A DNA stretch of 60,470 bases from an uncultured Veillonella sp. (lineage in GTDB: Bacteria; Bacillota; Negativicutes; Veillonellales; Veillonellaceae). The DNA is taken from NCBI RefSeq assembly GCF_938010505.1, contig NZ_CALLVP010000065.1, forward strand, positions 1 to 60,470, written 5' to 3'. The notes beneath the pieces were generated by a model. It did not search any database. It was given only the letters and a program-made list of their open reading frames with translations, and was not told the DNA's origin. The position numbers were made by a program, and so were the translations under genes. Shown piece after piece: positions 25,178 through 34,541 of the stretch. The stretch's first letter is position 1, and each line of letters starts with the position of its first letter.

Positions 25178-27036
25178 AGTAATGCCTCCATATCAACTGA
25201 AACTTTTGTATATTTCTTATGTAACTGTCGACTATATTCCCGGTCTGTAGGTATTTCAATGATATGAACACCAGATTCCGTGCTAACGTTAGCTAATACA
25301 CGACTCAATTCATCAGGACTAGAGATTTTAGTGTGCCCACAGCCATAGAGTTTAGCGGCCCCACTATAATCTAAACCTTGTGACGTAGAGAACAAGTAAT
25401 CAAAATGCTTTGTCCCCTTTTGTGGTAAGTATTCAAAAATGCCGCCTCCATCGTTATTATGCAAAATAATCGTCAAATTTAGATTATGCGTTTTAGCGAC
25501 CGCTAAGCCGTTTAGATCATGGAACAAAGACAAATCTCCCGTTACAAGATATGTAGATTTACCATTTGTGGCAAGACCTAGTGCAGTTGAAACGGTACCA
25601 TCAATACCATTAACACCACGATTACCGTAAAGAATAGCATCGGATTCACCAGAGAACCAGAAATAATCAAAGTCGCGAATGGTCATACTATTAGCCACTA
25701 GCACTTGGCTATTGTCAGGGATATGTTGTTGCAACTCGCGTATCGTGCGCCCTTCAAAACAGCTTGGTTCTTCTATGGCTGTACTTAGTTGAGCTTTACC
25801 AGCTGCTTCTAAACTTTGCCATCTATTAAGATATGCATTAGATTCGTTCTTTTCAGCGTACAAATGCGTAAACATATCGATGCTTGCTTGCATGTGTATG
25901 GTGGTTTTCCCCGTTGGATTCATGGAGTCCATTGTAGGATTTATCTCTATATACTCCACATTATCCCAACTTGCCACCATCTGTTGCACGCGTTTAGACA
26001 CAACCATTTGGCCAAACTGAATCACGCAATCCGGCTTTAGTACAGGCCATAGGTCTTTATCGGCTAAAAATGCATCATACGTTGAAATCACAACATCAGG
26101 AGACTGTTTTTCCTGAGTCATATCTGTATCATTGCTACGATTGATATTAAATTCATGATTGGCATCAATAGCATCAGTCTTATGATAGCGTCTTACATTG
26201 GACAATGGATCCGCCAAGATAGGTGCTTGTAAGTTCTCCGCAAAGGAGTGAATAGATTCAACCTCATCTACATCGATTTGTGGACCAGCTAAAATAAGGA
26301 CTTTCTTATATTGTGCAAGCAATGGATTAGTGTTATTAGTACTATTATCAGTAGTATTTTTAGTATAGCTTACATTTCTTATATTACTTGCTTTACTTAC
26401 GTTACTTGGATTACTTGTATTATTACTTTTATTCTGGTAGCTGAATACATCACCGTAATTAGGTTTAAATACTTTGTAAGGGCTACGTCCCGCTTCAAAG
26501 TGTTTACCATCCAGTTCAGGCACTAAGGGCTCAAAGAGAGGTACATTGATATGAACGGGCCCTTTTTTAGTATCCATAGCTTTCATATACGCCTTGCGAG
26601 CTACTTGGCGTGGATATGTGTAGTAATGATCCTCTTGAGGCACCGCTAGTTCTTCGTAGTAATTTACAGCTGTACCAAAAATCTTTTGTTGATCTACTGT
26701 TTGTGGAGCCCCTACATGTAACAAAGTATGAGGTCGATCAGCAGATAATACGATAAGAGGTACCCCACTATATTGAGCCTCTAATATAGCGGGCAAATAA
26801 TGAGCCTCTGCCGAACCAGATGTACAAACTAGTACAGTTGGTTTTTTATGAGCCTTTGCAATGCCAAGCGCCATAAAGCTAGCAGAGCGCTCATCTATAT
26901 TCATATATGTTTCAAAGCCTTCATACTCCGTGAAAAGCATAGCCATCGTCGTAGAACGCGATCCAGGGCTAAACACTGCATGACGGACGCCGAGTTGGTA
27001 AAACTCATCTACCAAGGCAGCAATATATTCGTTCAT
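25174..27036 (-). CDS. menD: SEPHCHC synthase
   Basis: 620 aa, ThDP-dependent. It shows FSPGSRSTTMA and NIDERSASFMALG at the N-terminus, and the ThDP/Mg motif GDLSLFHDLNGL then HNNDGGGIFEYLP in the C-terminal domain. It joins isochorismate and 2-oxoglutarate. A Ser/Asn/Thr-rich linker at about residues 200-238 (nt 26326-26437) makes it longer than common MenD proteins (about 555-580 aa). The start is ATG at 27036 with AAAGGG seven bases upstream; the upstream TTG is poorer. Confidence 0.95.
   Translation of the reverse strand: MNEYIAALVDEFYQLGVRHAVFSPGSRSTTMAMLFTEYEGFETYMNIDERSASFMALGIAKAHKKPTVLVCTSGSAEAHYLPAILEAQYSGVPLIVLSADRPHTLLHVGAPQTVDQQKIFGTAVNYYEELAVPQEDHYYTYPRQVARKAYMKAMDTKKGPVHINVPLFEPLVPELDGKHFEAGRSPYKVFKPNYGDVFSYQNKSNNTSNPSNVSKASNIRNVSYTKNTTDNSTNNTNPLLAQYKKVLILAGPQIDVDEVESIHSFAENLQAPILADPLSNVRRYHKTDAIDANHEFNINRSNDTDMTQEKQSPDVVISTYDAFLADKDLWPVLKPDCVIQFGQMVVSKRVQQMVASWDNVEYIEINPTMDSMNPTGKTTIHMQASIDMFTHLYAEKNESNAYLNRWQSLEAAGKAQLSTAIEEPSCFEGRTIRELQQHIPDNSQVLVANSMTIRDFDYFWFSGESDAILYGNRGVNGIDGTVSTALGLATNGKSTYLVTGDLSLFHDLNGLAVAKTHNLNLTIILHNNDGGGIFEYLPQKGTKHFDYLFSTSQGLDYSGAAKLYGCGHTKISSPDELSRVLANVSTESGVHIIEIPTDREYSRQLHKKYTKVSVDMEALL
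26326..26437 (-). repeat. Asn/Ser/Thr low-complexity insert in menD
   Basis: It encodes runs such as NKSNNTSNPSNVSKASN and NTTDNSTNNTN. The DNA is a quasi-repeat of ACTT/TACT-type words on the plus strand, suggesting slippage. It is in frame, between the first two domains of MenD. Confidence 0.65.
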
Positions 27037-27076
27037 TATATTCCCTTTCAACAACTTCTAAGGGTTTGGAAATGTA

Positions 27077-28219
27077 TTATAACGCATCCAAAATAGTGCG
27101 CATTTTATTATTAGTTTCTGCATATTCTTCATCCGCATCAGAATCAGCGACAACGCCGCATCCAGCATAGGCATAAAGAATATTATTCATGATGAGTGCA
27201 GATCGAATAGCCACAACGACGATGCCGTCTCCCATGTCCTTCATAAAGCCAAAAGGCGCTGCATACATACCACGCTCATGAGCTTCGTACTTTTGTAGCA
27301 ATGCCAACGCCTTTTCTCGCGGTTCACCGCCGAGAGCTGGTGTAGGATGTAGCAATTTTGCCCATTCCACGAGGGATTTTGTGCTATCCTTTGCGGTAAT
27401 AATAGTGCGCAAGTGATAGAGATGAGCCAGCTCCATGATGCCCGTTTCACCTATGGTAACATCAGGTGTTATAGACTCCATTGTTTTCACGATACGATCG
27501 CGCACGATATTATGTTCAAAGAGATTTTTCTTATCTGTTAACAGTTGTTCCTTAGTCCACGCATTTGATCCATGTTTAGGAGCTGTCCCCGCCAAGGCAT
27601 AACTGAGAATTTCACTACCTCGATGGCGAACTAGAATCTCTGGCGATGCGCCCACAAAGGTACGTCCATTCTTTTCGTAACCAAAGATAAAGCAATTTGG
27701 ATTATTATCTACCAAATTTGCCAAAATACTCGCCACATTGTATGGTGTTTCGCTAGTGAACTGTACCTCTCGAGAAGAAACGACCTTTGTCATTTCACCA
27801 CTGCTAATGCCGTCAGCGATAGCATTCATCAAACTATCCCAAGCAGCCTTATCATCACTAGTTTCCTTGTAGGTATGGCGAACTCGAGGCACCTCGAAAT
27901 CTGTAATAGGGACGCTTTCACCAGCGTGCAAGTAGAAAGATTTCCCATTTTCTACGATGTAGTAATGGGTGAAAGCAATCATTTCATGGCCCATGCCAGC
28001 CCATTTGGGGTCCTTGGAGTTCTCAAAAAAAGTATCCCCATAAAACACGTAAGCGTAATTATGGCGGTCCTCATCATCTTTAACCGTCACCAGACGTTTA
28101 GCGCCTACAACGATGCGGTCACTTTGACGATCTACCCAGAATACGCGTTCTTCGTTGGGGAAATTCAGCCAAAAGGCTACCGGACTATTCAGTTCTAACG
28201 GTTCTTTATTATATATCAT
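27077..28219 (-). CDS. menF: isochorismate synthase
   Basis: 380 aa. A chorismate-utilising domain fills the C-terminal two thirds (SSGEMTKVVSSREV, LAGTAPKHGSNAW, LHPTPALGGEPREKAL, YAAPFGFMKDMGDG). The N-terminal part is shorter than in E. coli MenF. It converts chorismate to isochorismate, the first menaquinone step. As head of the operon it is preceded by a promoter and a conditional-terminator-like leader. The ATG has only a weak ribosome site (AATAAAG lies after it, none clear before), so translation may be low or controlled. Salicylate or DHB synthesis is excluded by the menD neighbour. Confidence 0.92.
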   Translation of the reverse strand: MIYNKEPLELNSPVAFWLNFPNEERVFWVDRQSDRIVVGAKRLVTVKDDEDRHNYAYVFYGDTFFENSKDPKWAGMGHEMIAFTHYYIVENGKSFYLHAGESVPITDFEVPRVRHTYKETSDDKAAWDSLMNAIADGISSGEMTKVVSSREVQFTSETPYNVASILANLVDNNPNCFIFGYEKNGRTFVGASPEILVRHRGSEILSYALAGTAPKHGSNAWTKEQLLTDKKNLFEHNIVRDRIVKTMESITPDVTIGETGIMELAHLYHLRTIITAKDSTKSLVEWAKLLHPTPALGGEPREKALALLQKYEAHERGMYAAPFGFMKDMGDGIVVVAIRSALIMNNILYAYAGCGVVADSDADEEYAETNNKMRTILDAL

Positions 28220-28257
28220 AGTTGTATATCGCTATAAAAAAATAAAATAGACTATAG

Positions 28258-28300
28258 TAAAAACACCTAACGTTTAGAAGATTTACTTCTACACGTCAGG
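28258..28300 (-). terminator. leader terminator in front of menF
   Basis: CCTGACGTGTAGAAG (minus strand, 28286-28300) pairs with CTTCTAAACGTTAGG (28266-28280) over 15 positions with two G-T pairs. TGTTTTTAC follows. It lies about 40 bp before the menF ATG and after its promoter, so it should stop leader RNA unless prevented. Confidence 0.7.
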
Positions 28301-28378
28301 CGTCATCAATAAGTTTCCAAATTTTTGAGATGAGCCTAACGCCATCACACGTCGATGGGCCCTCTTTATATCTAATTT
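28294..28378 (-). promoter_or_regulatory. riboswitch-like antiterminator region upstream of menF
   Basis: On the minus strand CGTTAGGC-TCATC (28329-28341) can pair with GATGA-C-GCCTGACG (28294-28307) over 13 bp with one bulged C. The second arm contains the first seven bases of the terminator stem (28294-28300), so the two folds exclude each other. CCATC...GATGG upstream can form another small stem. No known riboswitch class is confidently matched. Confidence 0.6.
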
Positions 28379-28387
28379 ATTATATCA
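28379..28387 (-). promoter_or_regulatory. menF: extended -10 promoter of the men operon
   Basis: TGATATAAT on the minus strand (TATAAT at 28379-28384 with TG one base before). The -35 is weak (TACATT at 17 bp). It predicts a leader RNA of about 150 bases before menF. Confidence 0.6.
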
Positions 28388-28412
28388 CAGGTAACCATTA
28401 AAATGTAGAAAA

Positions 28413-28460
28413 TAAAAACCTCTACACCGCATGCGTTATGCATGAATGTAGAGGTTTTCA
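28413..28460 (-). terminator. terminator of the purine operon
   Basis: AAAACCTCTACA (28415-28426) pairs with TGTAGAGGTTTT (28447-28458). T-rich sequence follows on the minus strand (TTTTTATTTTC). It lies just after purD. Confidence 0.88.
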
Positions 28461-28482
28461 TTATATTTAAAATGTTGTTACT

Positions 28483-29745
28483 TTATTTGAAAGCCTTAGC
28501 CCCAATATCTGTACGATATTGCATGCCTTCAAAGTCGATATGCGCTATACGTCCATAGGCTCTATCAAGTGCCGTTCTAAGGTCTTTGCCAAGACCGACA
28601 ACACCGAGCACACGGCCGCCATTAGTGACATAGTTTTCACCAACAAGCTTTGTACCAGAGTGGAATACGATGGTTGTGTCATATTGTTTAATATCCCCAC
28701 TGATGATATCGCCCTTTGATGAAGTTTCAGGATAACCCTTAGAAGCAAGGATAACGCAGGCCGCCGAGGAGTCTTTCCATTTCACCATATCAGCTGTCAA
28801 TGTGCCCTTAGCACAAGCCATCATGATTTGACCTAAATCACTATCTAGTAGAGGCAATACAACTTGCGTTTCAGGGTCTCCAAATCGTGCATTGAACTCT
28901 ACCACCTTAGGACCTTCGTCAGTAATCATAAGCCCAGCGTAGAGGCAGCCTACATACGGCATACCTTCCTTTTCCATAGCTGCTACCATAGGTTCCAAGA
29001 TGGTTTTCATCGCTTCGACCCGCAATGCATCCGTAAGAACTGGTGCCGGCGCATAGGTACCCATGCCACCCGTATTAGGGCCTTTATCACCATCAAAGAT
29101 GCGTTTATGATCTTGAGAGGCAATCATTGGAACAACGGTCTTACCATCTACAAAGGCTAATAAACTAGCCTCTTCACCTTCCATAAACTCTTCGATAACA
29201 ACGGTGCTGCCTGCATCACCGAATCGATTACCGCTGAGCATATCTTCCACAGCTGCATTCGCTTCGTCGACGGTCATGGCTACTACAACACCCTTCCCTG
29301 CCGCCAAGCCGTCAGCTTTAACAACTATAGGAGCTCCTGTTTGAGCGATAAAAATTTTCGCTTCATCTACCTTGTGAAACACACCATACGCAGCAGTTGG
29401 AATGTTGTATTTTTTCATGAGATCCTTGGCAAACACCTTTGAGCCCTCTAGTTGAGCGGCGGCTTTGGATGGTCCAAAAACTGGAATTCCCACCTTATTG
29501 AGTACATCTGCTAAACCTGCTACCAAAGGGGCCTCAGGCCCAACAACAACTAAATCAACTTGATTCTCTTTTAAAAAGCTAATCAAATGATCGCTTTGTT
29601 GCCAATCGATGCCAACTAGCTCTGCACAATCTGACATGGCCGCGCTGCCAGGAATGGCGTATACCTTTGTTACGTTAGGGCTGATGGACAATCGCCACGC
29701 CAATGCATGTTCGCGGCCGCCGTTACCGATTACACATACTTTCAT
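28483..29745 (-). CDS. purD: phosphoribosylamine-glycine ligase
   Basis: 420 aa, ATP-grasp. It opens MKVCVIGNGGREHALAWRL and shows VVVGPEAPLVAGLAD, GPSKAAAQLEGSK, KADGLAAGKGV, GPNTGGMGTYAPAP and EFNARFGDPETQ. It makes GAR from phosphoribosylamine and glycine, step 2 of purine synthesis. GGAGGACTT precedes ATG. It is the last gene of the operon, 146 bp after purH; that gap holds no convincing gene. Confidence 0.97.
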   Translation of the reverse strand: MKVCVIGNGGREHALAWRLSISPNVTKVYAIPGSAAMSDCAELVGIDWQQSDHLISFLKENQVDLVVVGPEAPLVAGLADVLNKVGIPVFGPSKAAAQLEGSKVFAKDLMKKYNIPTAAYGVFHKVDEAKIFIAQTGAPIVVKADGLAAGKGVVVAMTVDEANAAVEDMLSGNRFGDAGSTVVIEEFMEGEEASLLAFVDGKTVVPMIASQDHKRIFDGDKGPNTGGMGTYAPAPVLTDALRVEAMKTILEPMVAAMEKEGMPYVGCLYAGLMITDEGPKVVEFNARFGDPETQVVLPLLDSDLGQIMMACAKGTLTADMVKWKDSSAACVILASKGYPETSSKGDIISGDIKQYDTTIVFHSGTKLVGENYVTNGGRVLGVVGLGKDLRTALDRAYGRIAHIDFEGMQYRTDIGAKAFK

Positions 29746-29891
29746 AAGTCCTCCATCGGCGCCTAAACGCCATCAAGTTCATAATAATATAAACACATAA
29801 CGGGACCACGCCAAGCATCAATACTTCTTGACCGTACAATGGATATTTTACCCTGATAGTGTTTAACAATCCGCTAACAGTTCTTAACCAA

Positions 29892-31421
29892 TTAATGTTT
29901 AAAGTGACGAATATTTGTAAATACCATGGCAATACCCGCTTCGTCAGCCGCTTTGATGGATTCTTCATCGCGAATAGAGCCACCTGGTTGAATAATAGCT
30001 GCAATGCCATGTTTTGCCGCTGTTTCTACGGTATCGCCAAAGGGGAAGAATGCATCGGATGCCAAAACAGCACCTTTTGCGGCTTCTCCGGCTTGTTCAA
30101 GAGCAATTTTTGCAGAGCCTACGCGATTCATTTGACCAGCCCCAACTCCAAGGGTACTCTTTTCATTAGAAATCAAAATAGCATTGGACTTTACATGTTT
30201 TACAAGTTTCCATGCAAATTCAAGGGCTTTCCATTGTTCCTCTGTCGGTTGTACCTTCGTAACAACTTTATAGTTAGCACGATCTTCTACAAGATCATCT
30301 TCTGTTTGCACTAATAAACCACCTGACACCTTTTTCACTGTCACTTGGCCAGATTCCGGCTTAGATAGCTCGATGAGGCGAATATTTTTCTTTGCTTCAA
30401 GGATTTCTAATGCTTCTTTTGTGAAAGTAGGTGCCATAATAACTTCTAAGAAAATTTTGCTCATTTCCTCCGCTGTACTTGCATCTACTTCACGATTTAA
30501 GGCTACGATGCCACCAAAGGCAGATACGGAATCTGCTTCGTAAGCATTTACATATGCATCATGTAATGTAGCTGCAGTAGCGGCACCACATGGGTTCGTA
30601 TGCTTAATAATACATGCAGCTGGATTAGTAAACTCCCATACCATATTCCATGCCGCTTCCATGTCTACAATATTATTATAGGAAAGTTCTTTGCCATGTA
30701 GTTGTTTCAAAGCCCCCATGCCATGAGCTGTACCAATTTCTTTGTAGAATGCTGCTTGTTGATGCGGGTTTTCGCCATATCTAAGATTTGTCACCTTTTC
30801 ATAAGCGCTCAAATATTCAGGAGGTGTAGGCCCTTCATTCAAGATTCCACTCATATAATTAGCGATAGCCACATCATAAGCCGCTGTATGAGCAAAGGCT
30901 TCTTTGGCAAGACCAAAGCGATATTCCTTAGTTAATTCTCCTTGGTCTTTGAGCATCTCCAAGATTTCATCGTAATGATTTGGATTTACTACGATGCCTA
31001 CGTAAGCATGATTTTTTGCTGCAGAACGAACCATCGTAGGGCCACCGATATCGATATTTTCAATAGCTTCCTCCAAGGATACATTTGGTTTTGCAATGGT
31101 TTCACGGAATGGGTAAAGATTGACCACCACAAGATCAATTGGCTCAATACCATGATCAGCCATAGCTTGTTGATGTTCCGTATTATCGCGAATAGCTAAA
31201 ATGCCTCCATGTACCTTTGGATGTAAAGTTTTTACTCGGCCATCCATCATTTCTGGAAAACCCGTTAAAGACTCAACAGCCTTTGCAGAAATGCCTGCAT
31301 CGGTAATCGCCTTAAGCGTACCACCTGTAGAATAGATGGTTACACCTAAATTAGCTAAGCCTTTCGCAAAGTCTACAATCCCCTTTTTATCAGAAACACT
31401 TAGTAGTGCATTTTTAATCAT
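29892..31421 (-). CDS. purH: bifunctional AICAR transformylase / IMP cyclohydrolase
   Basis: 509 aa. The N-terminal IMP cyclohydrolase domain (LLSVSDKKGIVDFAKGL, STGGTLKAI) is followed by the AICAR transformylase domain with KHTNPCGAA, SAFGGIVALN and the C-terminal ASDAFFPFGD...IIQPGGSIRDEE. It performs the last two steps to IMP using 10-formyl-THF. The start is ATG at 31421 with GGAGAGGT three bases upstream; the longer frame overlaps purN without a better site. Confidence 0.97.
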   Translation of the reverse strand: MIKNALLSVSDKKGIVDFAKGLANLGVTIYSTGGTLKAITDAGISAKAVESLTGFPEMMDGRVKTLHPKVHGGILAIRDNTEHQQAMADHGIEPIDLVVVNLYPFRETIAKPNVSLEEAIENIDIGGPTMVRSAAKNHAYVGIVVNPNHYDEILEMLKDQGELTKEYRFGLAKEAFAHTAAYDVAIANYMSGILNEGPTPPEYLSAYEKVTNLRYGENPHQQAAFYKEIGTAHGMGALKQLHGKELSYNNIVDMEAAWNMVWEFTNPAACIIKHTNPCGAATAATLHDAYVNAYEADSVSAFGGIVALNREVDASTAEEMSKIFLEVIMAPTFTKEALEILEAKKNIRLIELSKPESGQVTVKKVSGGLLVQTEDDLVEDRANYKVVTKVQPTEEQWKALEFAWKLVKHVKSNAILISNEKSTLGVGAGQMNRVGSAKIALEQAGEAAKGAVLASDAFFPFGDTVETAAKHGIAAIIQPGGSIRDEESIKAADEAGIAMVFTNIRHFKH

Positions 31422-31447
31422 GTAACCTCTCCATTTGCTTTCGCATA

Positions 31448-32071
31448 TCAATCTTCAATGTAAACAACTCTATCTTTTATAGTGAGCTTATCCTCACAAA
31501 ATAGTCGTAACGCCTCTTTATATGTTTTATGTTCAATAGGCAATAATCTATCACTCAAGGTATCTTCTGTATCGTCTGGTAATAGAGGAACTGTATTCTG
31601 CATGATAATAGGACCTGTATCCATTCCGGCATCAACAAAGTGTACCGTACAACCAGTTACCTTTACGCCCGCATCGATGGCTTGTTGATGCCCATGTAGT
31701 CCCGGAAAAGATGGCAACAAGGCAGGGTGGATATTTAAAATTCTATGCTCATAGTGCTCAATCAGTGGAGCCCCTACAATACGCATATATCCAGCCAAAA
31801 CGATACCATCTACCTTATAGGGCTCTAACGCATCTAACTGGGCTTGTTCAAAGCTAGTTTTAGAATCATAGTCGCTACGCTCGATGACAATGAGTGGAAT
31901 ATTCCAAGGTTTAGAACGTTCAACAATCCCTGCATCACCGTGATCTGTAATGATAACTACAAACTCACCATTAATATATCCATCTTGCATGGCTTTATAA
32001 AGGGCTTCCCCATTGGAGCCTCTACCGCTTGCGAATAGAGCTAGACGTTTTCTAGCTACGGAACTAGTCAT
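31448..32071 (-). CDS. purN: phosphoribosylglycinamide formyltransferase
   Basis: 207 aa. GRGSNGEAL opens the fold; the active site shows ILNIHPALLPSFPG and VHFVDAGMDTGPII. It transfers the formyl group of 10-formyl-THF to GAR. Its ATG lies 8 bp inside the end of purM. It is the folate-dependent PurN; no formate-dependent PurT is in the window. Confidence 0.97.
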   Translation of the reverse strand: MTSSVARKRLALFASGRGSNGEALYKAMQDGYINGEFVVIITDHGDAGIVERSKPWNIPLIVIERSDYDSKTSFEQAQLDALEPYKVDGIVLAGYMRIVGAPLIEHYEHRILNIHPALLPSFPGLHGHQQAIDAGVKVTGCTVHFVDAGMDTGPIIMQNTVPLLPDDTEDTLSDRLLPIEHKTYKEALRLFCEDKLTIKDRVVYIED

Positions 32072-33125
32072 TAAATACCGCCCCTTTTACAACAACTGGA
32101 CCTTCGCCTTTAACGATATGACCAATTTCATAAACCGCTTCATTACGACTTTCAAGATTTGCCTTTACTCGATCCACATCCGCAGCGTCCACTACGAGGA
32201 TCATGCCAATGCCCATATTAAAAGTACGGTACATTTCATGCCAATCTACATTGCCCCATTCTTGTAGCTTTTCAAAAACTGGAAGGCGAGGCCATGTATC
32301 ACAATCGATCTCTGCCGTTACTCCCGTAGGTAAGACGCGAGGAATATTTTCATAGAAACCGCCGCCCGTAATATGAACCATACCTTTAATTAAATCTTCT
32401 TTAATCAACGGTAATACAGCTTTAGGGTATAAGCGCGTTGGCGTTAATAATTCTTCTCCCAGTGTTTTGCCAAATTCAGGAATATCTTGATCAATAGAGA
32501 AACCCTTGTGATCAAATACAATTTTACGAACTAAAGAGAAACCGTTAGAGTGAACCCCAGAAGAAGGTAACCCAAGAATAACGTCTCCTGCCTTGATACT
32601 TTCACCAGTAATCAATTTAGGACGATCTACGATACCAACGGCAAAACCAGCTACATCATAATCCTCATCATCGTAGAAGCCTGCCATCTCAGCAGTTTCA
32701 CCGCCTAGTAAAGCGCAGCCTGATTCTTCGCACGCCTCAGCTACACCACGTACGATATCCGCCACTTTTACAGGCTCTAGTTTGCCAACCGCAATATAAT
32801 CAAGGAAGAATAAAGGTGTAGCACCTTGTACGAGGATATCATTAATACTCATAGCTACACAGTCTTGACCGATAGTATCATGTTTATCCATCATAATAGC
32901 GAGACGTAATTTGGTGCCCACCCCATCTGTACCAGATACGAGCATAGGATCAGACATAGCATGACCAGCTAAGGAATAGAGTCCCCCAAAACCACCTAAA
33001 TCACCAACAACACCCGGTGTATACGTGCGTTTAACAGATTCTTTCATCAGTTCTACGGCGCGATTACCTGCATCGATATCAACACCTGCATCACGATAGG
33101 TTAAACTAGTTTTATTCGAGCACAT
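32064..33125 (-). CDS. purM: phosphoribosylformylglycinamidine cyclo-ligase
   Basis: 353 aa. Signatures are TYRDAGVDIDAGN, GDLGGFGGLYSL, GTDGVGTKL, LGGETAEMAGFY and HITGGGFYENIPR. It closes the imidazole ring of AIR with ATP. It overlaps the purF end by 14 bp and the purN start by 8 bp. Confidence 0.97.
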   Translation of the reverse strand: MCSNKTSLTYRDAGVDIDAGNRAVELMKESVKRTYTPGVVGDLGGFGGLYSLAGHAMSDPMLVSGTDGVGTKLRLAIMMDKHDTIGQDCVAMSINDILVQGATPLFFLDYIAVGKLEPVKVADIVRGVAEACEESGCALLGGETAEMAGFYDDEDYDVAGFAVGIVDRPKLITGESIKAGDVILGLPSSGVHSNGFSLVRKIVFDHKGFSIDQDIPEFGKTLGEELLTPTRLYPKAVLPLIKEDLIKGMVHITGGGFYENIPRVLPTGVTAEIDCDTWPRLPVFEKLQEWGNVDWHEMYRTFNMGIGMILVVDAADVDRVKANLESRNEAVYEIGHIVKGEGPVVVKGAVFND

Positions 33126-34530
33126 ATTTGACCCCTTCCTCTTGGTCCGCAGGAACCGCTACACTATAATCACCATTGAAACATGCAAAACATAAATCAT
33201 CTGGCTTTACATCAGATACAGCACGACATAGGCCTTCACGAGACAAGTAATGTAATTTATCAGCCTTGATAAAATCTCTAATTTCATCCACTGTATGAGT
33301 AGCTGCTATAAGTTCTTTACGCACCGATGTATCAATGCCATAATGACAGGAATACTCAATAGTTGGAGAACTAATACACATATAAATCTCTTTAGCACCC
33401 GCCTCTTTTAGCATTTTTACAATGATACCACTCGTAGTACCGCGCACAATAGAATCATCAATAAGGACGATACGCTTACCTCCAACAATATGTGGTAATG
33501 CATTTAGCTTCATACGAACAGCTAATTCTCGTTCCTCTTGATTTGGTTTAATAAAGGTACGACCGCTATAACGGTTCTTAACTAAACCTTCTGCAAAAGG
33601 GATACCCGATGCACGAGCATAACCTAATGCAGCTGTTGTACCGGAATCCGGAATGGACATTACGATGTCCGCATCATACTTAGTTTCGTTATATAGTTCG
33701 CGGCCCATATTTAGCCGAGATTGATATACGGATTGACCATCGATATGACTATCGCCACGTGCAAAATAGATGTATTCAAAGACGCAAAGTTTTTTATCGA
33801 TTTTTTCTGGTTCCGCATAGATAGTACTACGCACACCAGAGTCATCGATGATAACCATTTCACCAGGATCTATATGACGAATAAACTCTGCCTTAATCGC
33901 ATCAAAAGCACAGCTTTCACTAGAGAGCACATAACCATTTTCAGTTTTACCTAAACAAAGTGGTCTAAATCCTTGAGGGTCTCGTACACCTACTAAAGAG
34001 TCGTTCGTAGTAATGACTAAAGAGAACGCCCCTTCAATTTGACGCGCCGCATCGGCAATCCGTTCCGCTTGTGTTTCTGCTTTAGAACGGGCTATCAGGT
34101 TTACGATAACCTCAGAATCCATCGTCGTTTGAAAGATGGAACCATCGGCTTCAAGACGTTTTCGAATAGATAAGGCATTCGTTAAGTTTCCATTGTGAGC
34201 CACCGCAATTTGACCGCCTTGGTAGTGAATAACCAAAGGTTGAATATTACGCGGATTATTGGACCCGGTCGTAGAGTACCGCACATGACCAGTCCCCATA
34301 TAGCTTGGCAAAGATGGTAATTCTTTGATAGCCTCGGTCAACAAGCCCATGCCTTTTTTCAGTTCTACATCATGACTATCGGTAACAGCAATGCCCGCAC
34401 TTTCTTGACCACGATGTTGGAGAGCAAATAGCCCCCAATATACATAGCGTGCTACATCAACGGTCCTATCATAGATGCCGAACACACCACACTCTTCGTG
34501 CCATTTATCAAAAACAGAATCGTAGTTCAT
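33112..34530 (-). CDS. purF: amidophosphoribosyltransferase
   Basis: 472 aa. A short propeptide (MNYDSVFDKWHEE) precedes the catalytic cysteine of CGVFGIYD, as in the B. subtilis-type enzyme that is processed. The N-terminal glutaminase domain is followed by the phosphoribosyltransferase domain with the PRPP loop RIVLIDDSIVRGTT. Late cysteines (YSCHYGID, DDLCFACFNGDYSV) fit the iron-sulfur-binding type. It commits PRPP to purine synthesis. GGGGGGAAG precedes ATG. Confidence 0.97.
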   Translation of the reverse strand: MNYDSVFDKWHEECGVFGIYDRTVDVARYVYWGLFALQHRGQESAGIAVTDSHDVELKKGMGLLTEAIKELPSLPSYMGTGHVRYSTTGSNNPRNIQPLVIHYQGGQIAVAHNGNLTNALSIRKRLEADGSIFQTTMDSEVIVNLIARSKAETQAERIADAARQIEGAFSLVITTNDSLVGVRDPQGFRPLCLGKTENGYVLSSESCAFDAIKAEFIRHIDPGEMVIIDDSGVRSTIYAEPEKIDKKLCVFEYIYFARGDSHIDGQSVYQSRLNMGRELYNETKYDADIVMSIPDSGTTAALGYARASGIPFAEGLVKNRYSGRTFIKPNQEERELAVRMKLNALPHIVGGKRIVLIDDSIVRGTTSGIIVKMLKEAGAKEIYMCISSPTIEYSCHYGIDTSVRKELIAATHTVDEIRDFIKADKLHYLSREGLCRAVSDVKPDDLCFACFNGDYSVAVPADQEEGVKYVLE

Positions 34531-34541
34531 CTTCCCCCCTA

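Noticed and set aside
28294..28370. Fluoride (crcB) riboswitch upstream of menF
   Set aside because: GATGGCGTT and TGATGACGCCT resemble its conserved ends, but the loop pseudoknot and the second helix cannot be drawn and the downstream gene is unrelated.
29723..30010. Extra minus-strand frame between purH and purD
   Set aside because: No ribosome site, overlaps both genes and has odd composition; the 146-bp gap is better read as non-coding.
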